Assembly: GCA_004555055.1 (NCBI GenBank)
Contig: SFJN01000054.1
Location: 1 to 13,524, forward strand
Length of the DNA stretch: 13,524 nt
Source of the DNA: Bacteroidales bacterium
Lineage (GTDB): Bacteria > Bacteroidota > Bacteroidia > Bacteroidales > Bacteroidaceae
Reading direction: 5' to 3'
A model generated the notes under the pieces. It saw only the letters and a list, made by a program, of their open reading frames with translations, had not been told where the DNA came from and ran no database searches. This document shows positions 1 through 7,448 of this stretch, one piece after another (position 1 is the first letter of the stretch; every line of letters starts with the position of its first letter). The position numbers and the translations under genes were made by a program.

Positions 1-329
1 TGAATCACTTACCACAACACATGGGGTAAATGCATTTGGAAACACACGTCCCTGCGGGTGTCCATTTTTGTACGTCGACCTTCGGTCAGCCTGCTCCTGG
101 TATTCTCACGACAACTTAGACCATATTGGATATTTGGCAAACATAGGTTTTTGCAGGTATTTCATGGAGTTCCAAGAATTCCGCCCTTTGGTGAAAATCG
201 TGTCGTTGCTTGTCTCCAAAGGGCGGTGTAGTATGTTGTGGTAGCCTGTGGCGTTATTGCCGTTTTCAGCAATACGAACAAGGAATTGCCATTTCCCGTT
301 GCTGTGTCACGTTTCTTCCGCTATGTATC
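1..329. other. Left-edge region without a recognised gene
   Basis: This stretch lies downstream of the DUF4270 gene. Two plus-strand frames are open from the left edge to stops near 231 and 243, but neither has a convincing start and their translations match no family I recognise. The minus strand holds only short frames. The only clear structure is an inverted repeat at 181-226, described separately. It could be the end of a gene beginning outside the window, a decayed element, or plain intergenic DNA. Confidence 0.4.
181..226. repeat. Perfect 11-bp inverted repeat with a 24-nt loop
   Basis: CCGCCCTTTGG at 181-191 is the exact reverse complement of CCAAAGGGCGG at 216-226. No T-run follows the stem on either strand, so it is not a typical intrinsic terminator. 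It lies about 100 nt downstream of the DUF4270 stop codon and could still form a 3'-end structure on that transcript. It could also be a remnant of a mobile or repeated element. Confidence 0.6.
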
Positions 330-1811
330 TTATCGTTTGAAGTTGCTGTAGATGACGTTGATTTTCACTTCTCCAGCGGGACTTCCTTCCAGTTTCACGC
401 TTGTCAGGTTGTAGTCGTTCTGCAGCCCAATCAATGTGCGTACGGTCTGCCCGTAATAGTTGGTGGTTTCGTTATAGTATGCCTTTACGGGTCGGAGTTC
501 GAAGGTTTGCCAATCTGGGTTCTTGGCTTCCCATTCCCGTCGTTTTTGTTCCTTGGTTTCCTCGGTGTCCTGCGCTGTCACCCCAGCTTCATTGTCGCGT
601 TGTTTTCTTAGGTAAGCCACAAGCGGTGCGATGTTGCTGAAGGTGTATGCGTTATAATCCTTGTTGTAGGTAGCCATGAAACATGTTTCGTTGTCCGGAA
701 GTTTGTTTTCGTTAAAGAACTCCTCGGCTTTTCCTTTGCCGATGAGGAGGAGCGTTTCCGGCTGTTTCAGATTGGCGTGATCCTGCTTGCTGTTGTTGTA
801 GCGTTTGAGCGAGAGCCTAATGCAGTTGATGGTATCGTTGCGATGTTCTCCGGCGAGCATCTCCTTGACGGGCAGGTCGATTTCCGTATGCAGTCCGGCA
901 GGTGACTTGACGTAGGTGTAAGGATGCTCTGCGTCGGTGAGCAGCATCTCTTCGGGAATGTCGTGATCGTAACGGGTGTTCTGAATCACCTCTTGTGTAG
1001 CACCGAGTCGCATCCATGCGTTGGCGGTGGTAGAATCCGTGTCGGCGTATTTGAAATAGACATCCAAAACGCTTACGTCGGAGTTGATGAGAGAACCGAT
1101 ACCTCCTGTATGTTCTACGTAGAATCCGGGGCAAACATTGTGGTTGAAGGTGTATGAATTCCTGAAGTATTCAGGGTGTTCGTAGTAGTTCTTCAGAATG
1201 TATGTGCCGTATTCTTTTCCGATGTGTACGGGGATGGACCGGTAGTTTCCGCTTTCGAGGCTGGTGGAAGTGATGGGCAGGTTGCGGTCAATGACGGAAT
1301 AGGTGAGGGTTCTCTTTACCTTTGGTGTGGGGTTCAGATACTGTTTCGGGTCAATGTCGGTATAGTATGTTTCGTTTTCTTCCATGACGTTGTTAAGGTC
1401 AAGGTCGGTGACGGTCAGCTTCATGGTTGTGAGCGAGTCGCCGTAGAACTTGTCGTGGAAGATACGTAGCACGCAGGAGTCGGCTTTGACGTTTCCATCT
1501 TCGTCCTTTACGATTTTTTCGATGTCGGGCAGGGTGTAGTCTTCCTGCAAGTGGAACTGTGCAAGGAAGCTGCTTGAGGTGGTGGCCTGTGTTTCAGGGT
1601 CTGTGAGGCTGCCGATGAAGCAACTGTTTGTGCGTGCTACCACCCGTCCGGTCTTGACGGTACGTGAGATGATGGGGTATGCTTCGTAATATGTGGAGAG
1701 GGAGTCCTGCTCCGGCATCATTCCCGTGCCGATGCCTGACAAATCGTCATCGCAAGCGCAAAAGGCGAATGCTGTAGAAAGCGCTGCGATGATGGAAGTT
1801 CTGGTTTTCAT
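330..1811 (-). CDS. DUF4270 family surface lipoprotein
   Basis: A 493-residue lipoprotein that I place in the DUF4270 family, which is widespread in Bacteroidetes and has no established biochemical function. Translation from 1811 gives a short basic N-terminus, a hydrophobic stretch and the sequence FCAC-DDD. Cys20 is the probable lipidated residue. Acidic residues directly after it fit the Bacteroidetes lipoprotein surface-export signal, so it is probably on the cell surface. The rest lacks membrane segments and looks beta-rich and soluble. The frame is open upstream to an ATG at 2009 that overlaps the preceding stop as ATGA. The start at 1811 is preferred because the signal peptide must be N-terminal. 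The gene follows the glycogen-synthase-like gene after 194 nt and is probably co-transcribed. This gene pair is, from memory, recurrent in Bacteroidales. Confidence 0.85.
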   Translation of the reverse strand: MKTRTSIIAALSTAFAFCACDDDLSGIGTGMMPEQDSLSTYYEAYPIISRTVKTGRVVARTNSCFIGSLTDPETQATTSSSFLAQFHLQEDYTLPDIEKIVKDEDGNVKADSCVLRIFHDKFYGDSLTTMKLTVTDLDLNNVMEENETYYTDIDPKQYLNPTPKVKRTLTYSVIDRNLPITSTSLESGNYRSIPVHIGKEYGTYILKNYYEHPEYFRNSYTFNHNVCPGFYVEHTGGIGSLINSDVSVLDVYFKYADTDSTTANAWMRLGATQEVIQNTRYDHDIPEEMLLTDAEHPYTYVKSPAGLHTEIDLPVKEMLAGEHRNDTINCIRLSLKRYNNSKQDHANLKQPETLLLIGKGKAEEFFNENKLPDNETCFMATYNKDYNAYTFSNIAPLVAYLRKQRDNEAGVTAQDTEETKEQKRREWEAKNPDWQTFELRPVKAYYNETTNYYGQTVRTLIGLQNDYNLTSVKLEGSPAGEVKINVIYSNFKR

Positions 1812-2005
1812 TGCGATTGTTTCTGGTGTGGTTCCGGTCTTTCCCTTAGCCGTTTTATTTGCGTAGGTTTGGAGGAAGTCCCGGTGTTTTCCGCTATTGC
1901 TTTCCCTGCAGTGGTTGGTGCGTGGCAGCAAATGTGCGTGAGATGCCGTGTTGGCGGCGTTGTGTGTCAGTTTGGCTTGCGTTGTAGGTGTGGGGCATGC
2001 CCGTA

Positions 2006-2809
2006 TCATTCTCCGCAGACCTTATTGTAGAAGTCGATGATGTTCGGCACGTTCTCCTTGTTTCCTTCGCAGTGTATGAATTCCTTTCCGTTATTCTCGG
2101 CGAAGTGCTGAAGCTCTTCGTTTTGCGTGGAGAAGATGATGCCGTCGGCGTATGCCGCTGCCAGCTGTCCGAGCGACTCGGGTTTGCTGAGGTCGATGCC
2201 CTTTTCTGCAATCTTTTTCAAATTGACATTGCGGAATGCGATGGCCCTGGGAAAGTTTTCAGCGGGAGTAATCTGCGGCATTTCGTCGTAAGCCGAGAAG
2301 ATGATTTTGGCATTCTGGAAAGTCGGTTCGTCCTGATAGGCCTCTTTAAGGAAAAGCGGGACGATGCTTGAAATCCATCCGTGGCAGTGAATGATGTCGG
2401 GAGTCCAGCGCAGTTTCTTTACCGTTTCGAGTACGCCGCGTGCATAGAAGACTGCGCGTTCGGTGTTGTCTGTATACTCATTACCGTTTTCATCGTTAAG
2501 CATCTGCCGCTTGTAGAAGTAGTCGTCGTTGTCGATGAAGTATACCTGCATGCGTGCGGGCTGAATGCTTGCCACTTTGATGATGAGCGGATGGTCCGAA
2601 TCGTCGACGATGATGTTCAGTCCTGAGAGACGGATGACCTCATGCAGCTGGTTACGGCGTTCGTTAATGTTTCCCCAGCGGGGCATAAAGGTGCGGATTT
2701 CAAATCCGTTTTCCTGTACGCCTTGGGGAATCTCGCGGCCGGCGATGGCCATCTGCGAGGATTTTACGTAAGGAATGATCTCTTGGGTGATGAACAGGAC
2801 TTTCTTCAT
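2006..2809 (-). CDS. Glycogen/starch synthase N-terminal-domain-like protein (short, degenerate)
   Basis: A 267-residue protein resembling only the N-terminal Rossmann domain of GT5 glycogen synthases, which normally exceed 450 residues with two such domains. It begins MKKVLFITQEI and keeps the IRTFMPRWG segment (residues 38-46) and HCHGWISSIVPLFLK (141-155), which corresponds to the family HxHDW region. The ADP-glucose-binding K-x-G-G-L element is replaced by KSSQMA (16-21), and the C-terminal nucleotide-binding domain is missing, although the gene looks intact. It is probably cytoplasmic. It is usually annotated as glycogen synthase, but the missing elements argue against ordinary catalysis; a binding or regulatory role is inferred. 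The start at 2809 matches the family N-terminus; an in-frame upstream ATG at 2878 adds an unlikely 23-residue extension. It is the first gene before the DUF4270 lipoprotein. Confidence 0.8.
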   Translation of the reverse strand: MKKVLFITQEIIPYVKSSQMAIAGREIPQGVQENGFEIRTFMPRWGNINERRNQLHEVIRLSGLNIIVDDSDHPLIIKVASIQPARMQVYFIDNDDYFYKRQMLNDENGNEYTDNTERAVFYARGVLETVKKLRWTPDIIHCHGWISSIVPLFLKEAYQDEPTFQNAKIIFSAYDEMPQITPAENFPRAIAFRNVNLKKIAEKGIDLSKPESLGQLAAAYADGIIFSTQNEELQHFAENNGKEFIHCEGNKENVPNIIDFYNKVCGE

Positions 2810-2959
2810 TTGTATGTGTGTAGGTACTTTGTGTCGTTGTGGACGGCCGGAGGGGAAGGGTACCGGTGCGTTGGGCATCGCATAGCTGTGACTTCCCGGT
2901 AGTATGCAGGGGAGAGGTGACGTCGGTGAAACGGTGCCTTTTATGGCAGGGTTCGTGTG

Positions 2960-2978
2960 GTTTCATGCACGATGAAAC
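2960..2978. repeat. 7-bp inverted repeat in the leader of the glycogen-synthase-like gene
   Basis: GTTTCAT (2960-2966) and ATGAAAC (2972-2978) are exact reverse complements around a 5-nt spacer. The repeat lies about 10-30 nt downstream of the predicted minus-strand start and 150 nt before the start codon. It could be an operator or a leader hairpin. Confidence 0.45.
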
Positions 2979-2993
2979 ACTATTCTCCCACTG

Positions 2994-3001
2994 CAAAATT
3001 A
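2994..3001 (-). promoter_or_regulatory. Predicted -7 promoter element for the glycogen-synthase-like/DUF4270 pair
   Basis: On the minus strand this reads TAATTTTG, a perfect match to the Bacteroidetes -7 consensus TAnnTTTG. No good TTTG -33 element is seen at the usual spacing. Transcription would start near 2988 and leave a leader of about 180 nt. Confidence 0.5.
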
Positions 3002-3039
3002 CGAGTTTTTTCTTGAATACTCAGTGTTTTCTGAGGGTT

Positions 3040-3074
3040 TTTGCGGTATATCCGTCTTTTTCCCCGTATTTTTG
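3040..3074 (+). promoter_or_regulatory. Predicted promoter for the NAD(P)H-hydrate dehydratase gene
   Basis: TATTTTTG at 3067-3074 matches the Bacteroidetes -7 element TAnnTTTG exactly. TTTG at 3040-3043 could be the -33 element, with a spacing of 23 nt that is slightly long. The leader would be about 58 nt. A small inverted repeat, CTCAG/CTGAG at 3020-3035, lies just upstream, between the two divergent promoters. Confidence 0.5.
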
Positions 3075-3138
3075 CATCTCGAATATGATGAATTTGTGCT
3101 TTGTTATGAGCGTCATTTCAACAGAAACTCTGTAGATT

Positions 3139-4017
3139 ATGCCAGAATTTGATTTGGATATAGCCGCTGTAGGCCGTATGCTGCGTCCTCGTAATCCGGA
3201 AGGAAACAAGTCGACGTTCGGCCATGCATTGCTCATTGCCGGCAGTTGGGGTATGGCCGGTGCTTCGGTACTTGCCGGAAGGGCTTGTCTGCGTTCGGGA
3301 GTGGGGAAACTGACGATGCACATTCCCCGTGCGAACAACGATATCGTTCAGATTTCTGTGCCCGAAGCCATTGTCCATCACGATGTCGCCGGCAGTCCGT
3401 GTTTTTCGGAGGCCGTTCCTTTGGAGTCCTATCGTGCGCTGGCCGTCGGTCCGGGCTTGGGTCTTCATCCCTCCACCTGCCAGGCTCTTGCCCGTCAGTT
3501 GCAGCTGTGCAGGCAAAGGCCGACGATGCCTTTGCTGCTCGATGCCGATGCGCTGAACATCCTGTCGCAGCATCCCGAGTTATGGGATTTGCTTCCGGAA
3601 GGTTCTATACTCACGCCCCACTTTGGAGAACTTGCCCGTTTGCTCCGCCTTCCGTTGGAAAACCTGTTGAAAGATGAGGAAGACTGCTGCCGGATGGTGG
3701 CTGAAATGGCTGCACGGCAGCGGGTGACTGTGGTCATGAAGGGGGCAGGGACGCGCCTTTTCTCGGCCGACGGCCGGTGTGCCCGCTGTCCGTGGGGCAA
3801 CGACGGTATGGCGACTGCCGGTAGCGGTGATGTGCTGACGGGTGTGATACTTGGACTGCTGGCACAGGGATATCCTTCCTTCGAGGCGGCCTGCATGGGT
3901 GTTTCGCTCCACGCCCTTGCCGGTGATGATGCGGCATCGCGCCTCGGACGGCATAGTCTCATTGCTTCCGATCTGGTGGAATACCTTCCTCAGGCCTTCC
4001 TTCGCCTTCATGGATGA
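3139..4017 (+). CDS. nnrD: ADP-dependent NAD(P)H-hydrate dehydratase, stand-alone
   Basis: A 292-residue enzyme of the YjeF C-terminal (ribokinase-like) family. It repairs damaged cofactor by dehydrating the S-form of NAD(P)H hydrate to NAD(P)H with ADP, in the cytoplasm. Visible motifs are KSTFGHALLIAGSWGMAGA (24-42), DADALN (135-140), TPHFGE (159-164), KGAGT (201-205) and NDGMATAGSGDVLTG (221-235), which forms the nucleotide-binding and catalytic loop. In many bacteria, including many Bacteroidetes, this domain is fused to an N-terminal NnrE epimerase, giving about 500 residues. Here the epimerase is absent and no partner gene is in the window. The start at 3139 fits the usual N-terminus of the isolated domain. 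The gene is monocistronic, divergent from the glycogen-synthase-like gene and convergent with the kinase-like gene. Confidence 0.93.
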   Translation: MPEFDLDIAAVGRMLRPRNPEGNKSTFGHALLIAGSWGMAGASVLAGRACLRSGVGKLTMHIPRANNDIVQISVPEAIVHHDVAGSPCFSEAVPLESYRALAVGPGLGLHPSTCQALARQLQLCRQRPTMPLLLDADALNILSQHPELWDLLPEGSILTPHFGELARLLRLPLENLLKDEEDCCRMVAEMAARQRVTVVMKGAGTRLFSADGRCARCPWGNDGMATAGSGDVLTGVILGLLAQGYPSFEAACMGVSLHALAGDDAASRLGRHSLIASDLVEYLPQAFLRLHG

Positions 4018-4053
4018 GTGCAACGAGGGCTTTCCTTTGCATGTATGTACAGC

Positions 4054-4104
4054 AAAAAAGACGAAAAAGATCCGCAATGTCACAGGTCGTTGACATTGCG
4101 GATC
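4054..4104 (-). terminator. Intrinsic terminator of the tetR-MATE-kinase operon
   Basis: GATCCGCAATGTCA (4069-4082) and TGACATTGCGGATC (4091-4104) form a perfect 14-bp stem with an 8-nt loop. On the minus strand the stem is followed by two T-runs, complementary to the A-rich 4054-4068. This gives a strong terminator for the leftward operon. The stem may also slow rightward transcription from nnrD, but no T-run follows on that side. Confidence 0.9.
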
Positions 4105-4191
4105 ATGTGTATATGGTGCGGAATCTATGACCGTTAAGGCGCAGGTGGGAGTTGGCAGCCTCCTCGCTCTTTCCACATCCTGTCCGGTGAT

Positions 4192-4854
4192 TCAGAATAC
4201 CTCCGGTGTGGGAGAGATGGTTTCTTGCGGCAGTTCGATGTGCAGTTTCTGGACGACGAAGTCGCGTATGATTTCGGCCGTCTTGTTGATGCCAAGCACC
4301 GACGAATTGATGCAGAGGTCATAGTTGTCGGCGTTTCCCCATGTTCCTGATGAGTAGAAGTTGTAGTAGTTAGCACGTTGGCTGTCGCCGTCTTCCACTT
4401 TCCGGAGTGCGGTTTTCATATCCACCTTTTCCGTTTCCATAATGCGGTGAACACGGTCGTCGGTATTTGCGGCGATGAAGACACTTGCCATGCGTGGGTG
4501 GTCGCGGAGGATATAGTCCGCCACCCGTCCGATGAAGATGCCGGAGCGTTCGTTCGCCACCTTCTTGATGACGCCGCTCTGCAGGGTGAAAAGGTTCTCT
4601 TCTGAGAGCTGGTTGGCATAGAAGTCACCGCCCCCGAAGAACGGCTGTACGGCTCCGAGGAATGTGTGGAGAAAGCCTTTCCGTTCGTCGTTCCTTTCAA
4701 ACACCCCTCGTCCCAGTCCGCTTTCTTCGGCGGCGATGGAGAGGATTTCCTTGTCGTAGTATGCGATGCCCAACTGTTGGGCAAGGATGTGTCCGATTTG
4801 TCTGCCGCCGCTACCGAGCTGGCGTCCGATGCAGATAGCGTAAGGAGAGTTCAT
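4192..4854 (-). CDS. Cytidylate kinase-like family protein
   Basis: A 220-residue protein of the cytidylate-kinase-like family (Pfam Cytidylate_kin2 type). The N-terminus carries a P-loop, IGRQLGSGGRQIG (9-21), followed by the segment AYYDKEIL (31-38) typical of the family. It is therefore an ATP-binding, probably nucleotide-kinase-like, cytoplasmic protein. Its true substrate is not established for the family, and it should not be taken as the housekeeping CMP kinase. The start at 4854 places the P-loop at the N-terminus; the frame runs upstream to 4980 but would overlap the MATE gene and add a basic tail. It is the last gene of the operon, 26 nt after the MATE stop and about 90 nt before the terminator. 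Confidence 0.85.
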   Translation of the reverse strand: MNSPYAICIGRQLGSGGRQIGHILAQQLGIAYYDKEILSIAAEESGLGRGVFERNDERKGFLHTFLGAVQPFFGGGDFYANQLSEENLFTLQSGVIKKVANERSGIFIGRVADYILRDHPRMASVFIAANTDDRVHRIMETEKVDMKTALRKVEDGDSQRANYYNFYSSGTWGNADNYDLCINSSVLGINKTAEIIRDFVVQKLHIELPQETISPTPEVF

Positions 4855-4880
4855 ATGGTGGTTGTGGGTATGTGGTGAGG

Positions 4881-6293
4881 TCAAAGAAGGGAGTCGGAGG
4901 TTGTTTTTTCGGTGTGGCCGCTTTCGTGTACGTTTGCCTGAATTTTCTTCAGCTTTTTCACTTCCCGTACGAGCAGCCATGCCGAGAGAATGGTAGCCGC
5001 AGCGTCAGAGACAGGCATGGAATACCATACGCCCTCGAGCGGGTCGCTGAAGATGTGCGGCAGGAGGAAGAGGCAGGGCAGTAGGAAAATCAACTGTCTG
5101 GTAAGGCTGAGGAAGATGCTCTTTGCGGGATATCCGATGCTTTGGAAGAAAGCTCCGCTGACGATTTGCATGCCGATGAAAGGAAAGAAGAGTACGCTGA
5201 TGCGCAATCCGTGAGCGGCGGTCTGCACCATTTCTTCCGCGTTTGCAGCGAAGAGGCGTACGAACGGCTCAGCGAAGAAGGTGCCAAGCACGAATCCGGT
5301 GGTGCTGACGACGGTCGCGGCTATCACGGCATAGTTCAGTACCTTTATGAGACGGTCGTAGCGTTGTGCTCCATAGTTGTATCCTGCAATGGGTTGCAGG
5401 GCCTGGTTGATGCCGATGACAACGAACACGACGAGCATGGCAAGTCGTCCGATGATGCCGTAAGCTCCCACTGCGGTGTCGCCGCCATAGGTGGTCATGG
5501 AGCGGGTGAAGCAAATGCTCACTAAGCAGGCGCAGGCATTGACGAGGAATTGCGGCAGTCCGATGGTGGTGGCCTCAGTCATGATGCGGGCTGAAGGGAC
5601 GAAGATGCTGCGCTCCAGACGGATGATGTGGTCCTTCTGGCGGAATAGCCGACATTGCCATACGAGCACTATAGCCTGCGAAATGGCTGTGGCCCAGGCG
5701 GCACCGGCGATACCCCACTTGAAGACGAGGATGAAGAGTGCGTCGAGTACGGTGTTGATGCCCACGGTGGCGAAAGTGGCATACATGGCGCACTTCGGAC
5801 GGTTGGTGGAGCGGAGCATGGCGTTCAGCCCGAAATACAGGTGTGTGACAGGGTTGAAGGCCAGCAGAATGAACATGTACTCGTGGGCGTAGGGTAGGGT
5901 GGCTTCCGATGCTCCGAAGAACCTCAGCACGGGATTGAGTGTGGCAATCAGTGCGAGGGCGAGCACGAAACCGAGGGCCAGGTTGAGTATGACGACGTTT
6001 CCCAAAATCTTCCTTGCTGTTCTGTAGTCCTGTTGTCCGAGTCGGACGCTCATGACGGTGGAGCCTCCTACGCCAATCATGGCTCCAACGGCAGCGGTAA
6101 GGTTCATGATGGGAGCGGTAAGTGCCAGTCCTGAGATGGCGTTCTCGCCCACGCCCTGGCCGATGAAAATGCCGTCGACGATGTTGTAGAGCGATGAAGC
6201 CACCATGGCGGTAATGGCCGGAATTGCATATTGCAGCAGCAAGCGCCCGACGGGTTTTTCGGCAAGGACAAGAAAATCTTTTTCCTGCTTCAT
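4881..6293 (-). CDS. MATE family efflux transporter
   Basis: A 470-residue inner-membrane transporter of the MATE family, which exports drugs or metabolites using Na+ or H+ gradients. The protein is strongly hydrophobic, with about twelve membrane segments in two similar halves. The first contains the typical opening IPAITAMVASSLYNIVDGIF (residues 24-43) and the second restarts near TIGLPQFLVN. Length is normal for the family. The start at 6293 is the only reasonable ATG. It lies 39 nt after the TetR-type gene and 26 nt before the kinase-like gene, so it is probably controlled by that repressor. The substrate cannot be told from sequence. Confidence 0.93.
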   Translation of the reverse strand: MKQEKDFLVLAEKPVGRLLLQYAIPAITAMVASSLYNIVDGIFIGQGVGENAISGLALTAPIMNLTAAVGAMIGVGGSTVMSVRLGQQDYRTARKILGNVVILNLALGFVLALALIATLNPVLRFFGASEATLPYAHEYMFILLAFNPVTHLYFGLNAMLRSTNRPKCAMYATFATVGINTVLDALFILVFKWGIAGAAWATAISQAIVLVWQCRLFRQKDHIIRLERSIFVPSARIMTEATTIGLPQFLVNACACLVSICFTRSMTTYGGDTAVGAYGIIGRLAMLVVFVVIGINQALQPIAGYNYGAQRYDRLIKVLNYAVIAATVVSTTGFVLGTFFAEPFVRLFAANAEEMVQTAAHGLRISVLFFPFIGMQIVSGAFFQSIGYPAKSIFLSLTRQLIFLLPCLFLLPHIFSDPLEGVWYSMPVSDAAATILSAWLLVREVKKLKKIQANVHESGHTEKTTSDSLL

Positions 6294-6332
6294 GATGATG
6301 TCTTTCCCTTTTCGGAGAAGAATCCGGAAAGG

Positions 6333-6986
6333 TCAGTCTTTTTTCTCTTTTTTAAGTCGGTTCTTGTATTTGGTATAGTATTGGTCGAGGGCTTCCAGTC
6401 CCTTTTGCGTGCAGCAGCCTCTGAGATGTGTGAAGCTGGTGTTGAAGAATACTTCTTCGGGCGAAAAATCGTTGAAATCGTCCGACCTTGTCACACCATG
6501 GTTGTTGTGGAATGCGTAGCGAATGGCGATTTCAAGGTTAATGTCGTCGCGCAGTGAACCTTCTTCCACGCCTTGTTTAAGGAAGTTCACGCCTTCAGTG
6601 TAGAATTCGTGCTTGAGGTGCTCGAAATAGGTTTTCACCGTGGGGTAGTGTTCAATGTCAAAGACATATTTCTGCGACATTTTCTCTAACATGCTGAGGT
6701 GTGCGTCGACGTGCGTAAGGATGATTTCAATGATGTCGCGATGTTCCTCCACCATTTTCAGGGTTTGTTCCTTAGACCGGGCCAAGCCAGCCTCTGCGCA
6801 TGCAATGATGAGCTGTTCCTTGTCAGCAAAAAGCTGGTAGAGTGTCCTTTTCGACATTTTCAGCCCTTGGGATATGGCGTCCATGGTCACGTCGCGGATA
6901 CCCTTTTCGAAGAACAGTTGGGTGGCGTATTCGATGACTCTTTGTCTTACAGATGTGTTACTGTGTGTGTCTGCTGCTGTTTGCAT
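6333..6986 (-). CDS. TetR/AcrR family transcriptional regulator
   Basis: A 217-residue DNA-binding regulator. Residues 13-59 form a TetR-type N-terminal domain, with FFEKGIRDVTMDAIS followed by the recognition helix region MSKRTLYQLFADKEQL (44-59). The C-terminal part is helical, as expected for a ligand-binding and dimerisation domain, and ends in a basic tail. It is the first gene of the operon with the MATE transporter. An inverted repeat at 7055-7077, next to its predicted promoter, is the likely operator, giving autorepression that inducers relieve. The inducer is unknown but plausibly a substrate of the pump. Confidence 0.93.
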   Translation of the reverse strand: MQTAADTHSNTSVRQRVIEYATQLFFEKGIRDVTMDAISQGLKMSKRTLYQLFADKEQLIIACAEAGLARSKEQTLKMVEEHRDIIEIILTHVDAHLSMLEKMSQKYVFDIEHYPTVKTYFEHLKHEFYTEGVNFLKQGVEEGSLRDDINLEIAIRYAFHNNHGVTRSDDFNDFSPEEVFFNTSFTHLRGCCTQKGLEALDQYYTKYKNRLKKEKKD

Positions 6987-7054
6987 GGGGCTAATGTGCG
7001 GTATGGTTGAATCTTTTATGCTGGCCAGTGCCTGGGCAAGGGCTTTCTCTGTAA

Positions 7055-7077
7055 AGGATAGGGGTACACCCTATCCT
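7055..7077. promoter_or_regulatory. Candidate TetR-type operator (23-bp inverted repeat)
   Basis: AGGATAGGG (7055-7063) and CCCTATCCT (7069-7077) are perfect reverse complements around the 5-nt centre GTACA. The site lies 12 nt downstream of the predicted -7 element of the divergent minus-strand promoter, about +6 to +28, where bound repressor would block transcription. Arm length and position fit TetR-family operators. The assignment to the adjacent regulator is inferred from position. Confidence 0.75.
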
Positions 7078-7089
7078 CAAAAACTGTGG

Positions 7090-7097
7090 CAAATATA
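7090..7097 (-). promoter_or_regulatory. Predicted -7 element for the tetR-MATE-kinase operon
   Basis: On the minus strand this reads TATATTTG, a perfect match to TAnnTTTG. No clear -33 element is seen. Transcription would begin near 7083, about 97 nt before the regulator's start codon and right at the inverted repeat. Confidence 0.55.
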
Positions 7098-7112
7098 CGA
7101 TTTTTCATGCAT

Positions 7113-7138
7113 AAAACGCGCAGTTTGTATGGCGTTTT
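7113..7138. repeat. 7-bp inverted repeat upstream of the tetR promoter
   Basis: AAAACGC (7113-7119) and GCGTTTT (7132-7138) are exact reverse complements separated by 12 nt. The repeat sits around the -33 zone of the tetR promoter. It could be a second regulator site, but it is short and AT-rich enough to be chance. Confidence 0.3.
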
Positions 7139-7215
7139 CGTTAATTTTTGCAAACATTTCGCTGTAGTGCACGGAAAATTCCATTTGTGTGTGACAAGGT
7201 AACATGGGAAAAGCG

Positions 7216-7223
7216 TAAATTTG
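7216..7223 (+). promoter_or_regulatory. Predicted -7 element for the malic enzyme gene
   Basis: TAAATTTG matches the Bacteroidetes -7 consensus. TTTG at 7184-7187 lies upstream, but the 28-nt spacing is too long for a standard -33 element. The transcript would carry a leader of about 220 nt, including the C-run at 7283-7291. Confidence 0.45.
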
Positions 7224-7282
7224 CATGTGGGAAAGCCTGGTGTATTTACATCTTTATTCCTTGTTTTCCTGCGGTAATCTGT

Positions 7283-7291
7283 CCCCCCCCC
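7283..7291. repeat. Nine-C homopolymer in the malic enzyme leader
   Basis: A run of nine C residues sits about 160 nt before the malic enzyme start codon, directly followed by ATG-TAG. Homopolymers of this length are prone to slippage, but no gene frame depends on it here. Confidence 0.6.
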
Positions 7292-7448
7292 ATGTAGGAG
7301 ACATGAGCCGTGAATGCACACATTGTACTAAACTCTATGGATACAGAGGGTTCGATTTCTGCCAGCAGGCATTGTCCAATTATATTATTATGCCTCCGTT
7401 GGCAAGGCGTCGCTCTCTCTTCCCTCAGCATTTATCGTTAGTTTTTTT

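Noticed and set aside
1..243. Plus-strand frames open from the left edge, possible end of a gene
   Set aside because: Two frames are open at once, neither has a start codon in the window, and neither translation is recognisable. Chance openness in moderate-GC DNA is likely.
1929..1936. A -7-like element (CACATTTG on the minus strand) between the glycogen-synthase-like and DUF4270 genes
   Set aside because: It matches TAnnTTTG at one base short of consensus and has no -33 partner, so a separate promoter is not supported.
1812..2009. N-terminal extension of the DUF4270 protein to an ATGA overlap with the preceding gene
   Set aside because: The extension would bury the lipoprotein signal peptide 66 residues inside the protein. 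The basic, low-complexity translation looks non-coding.
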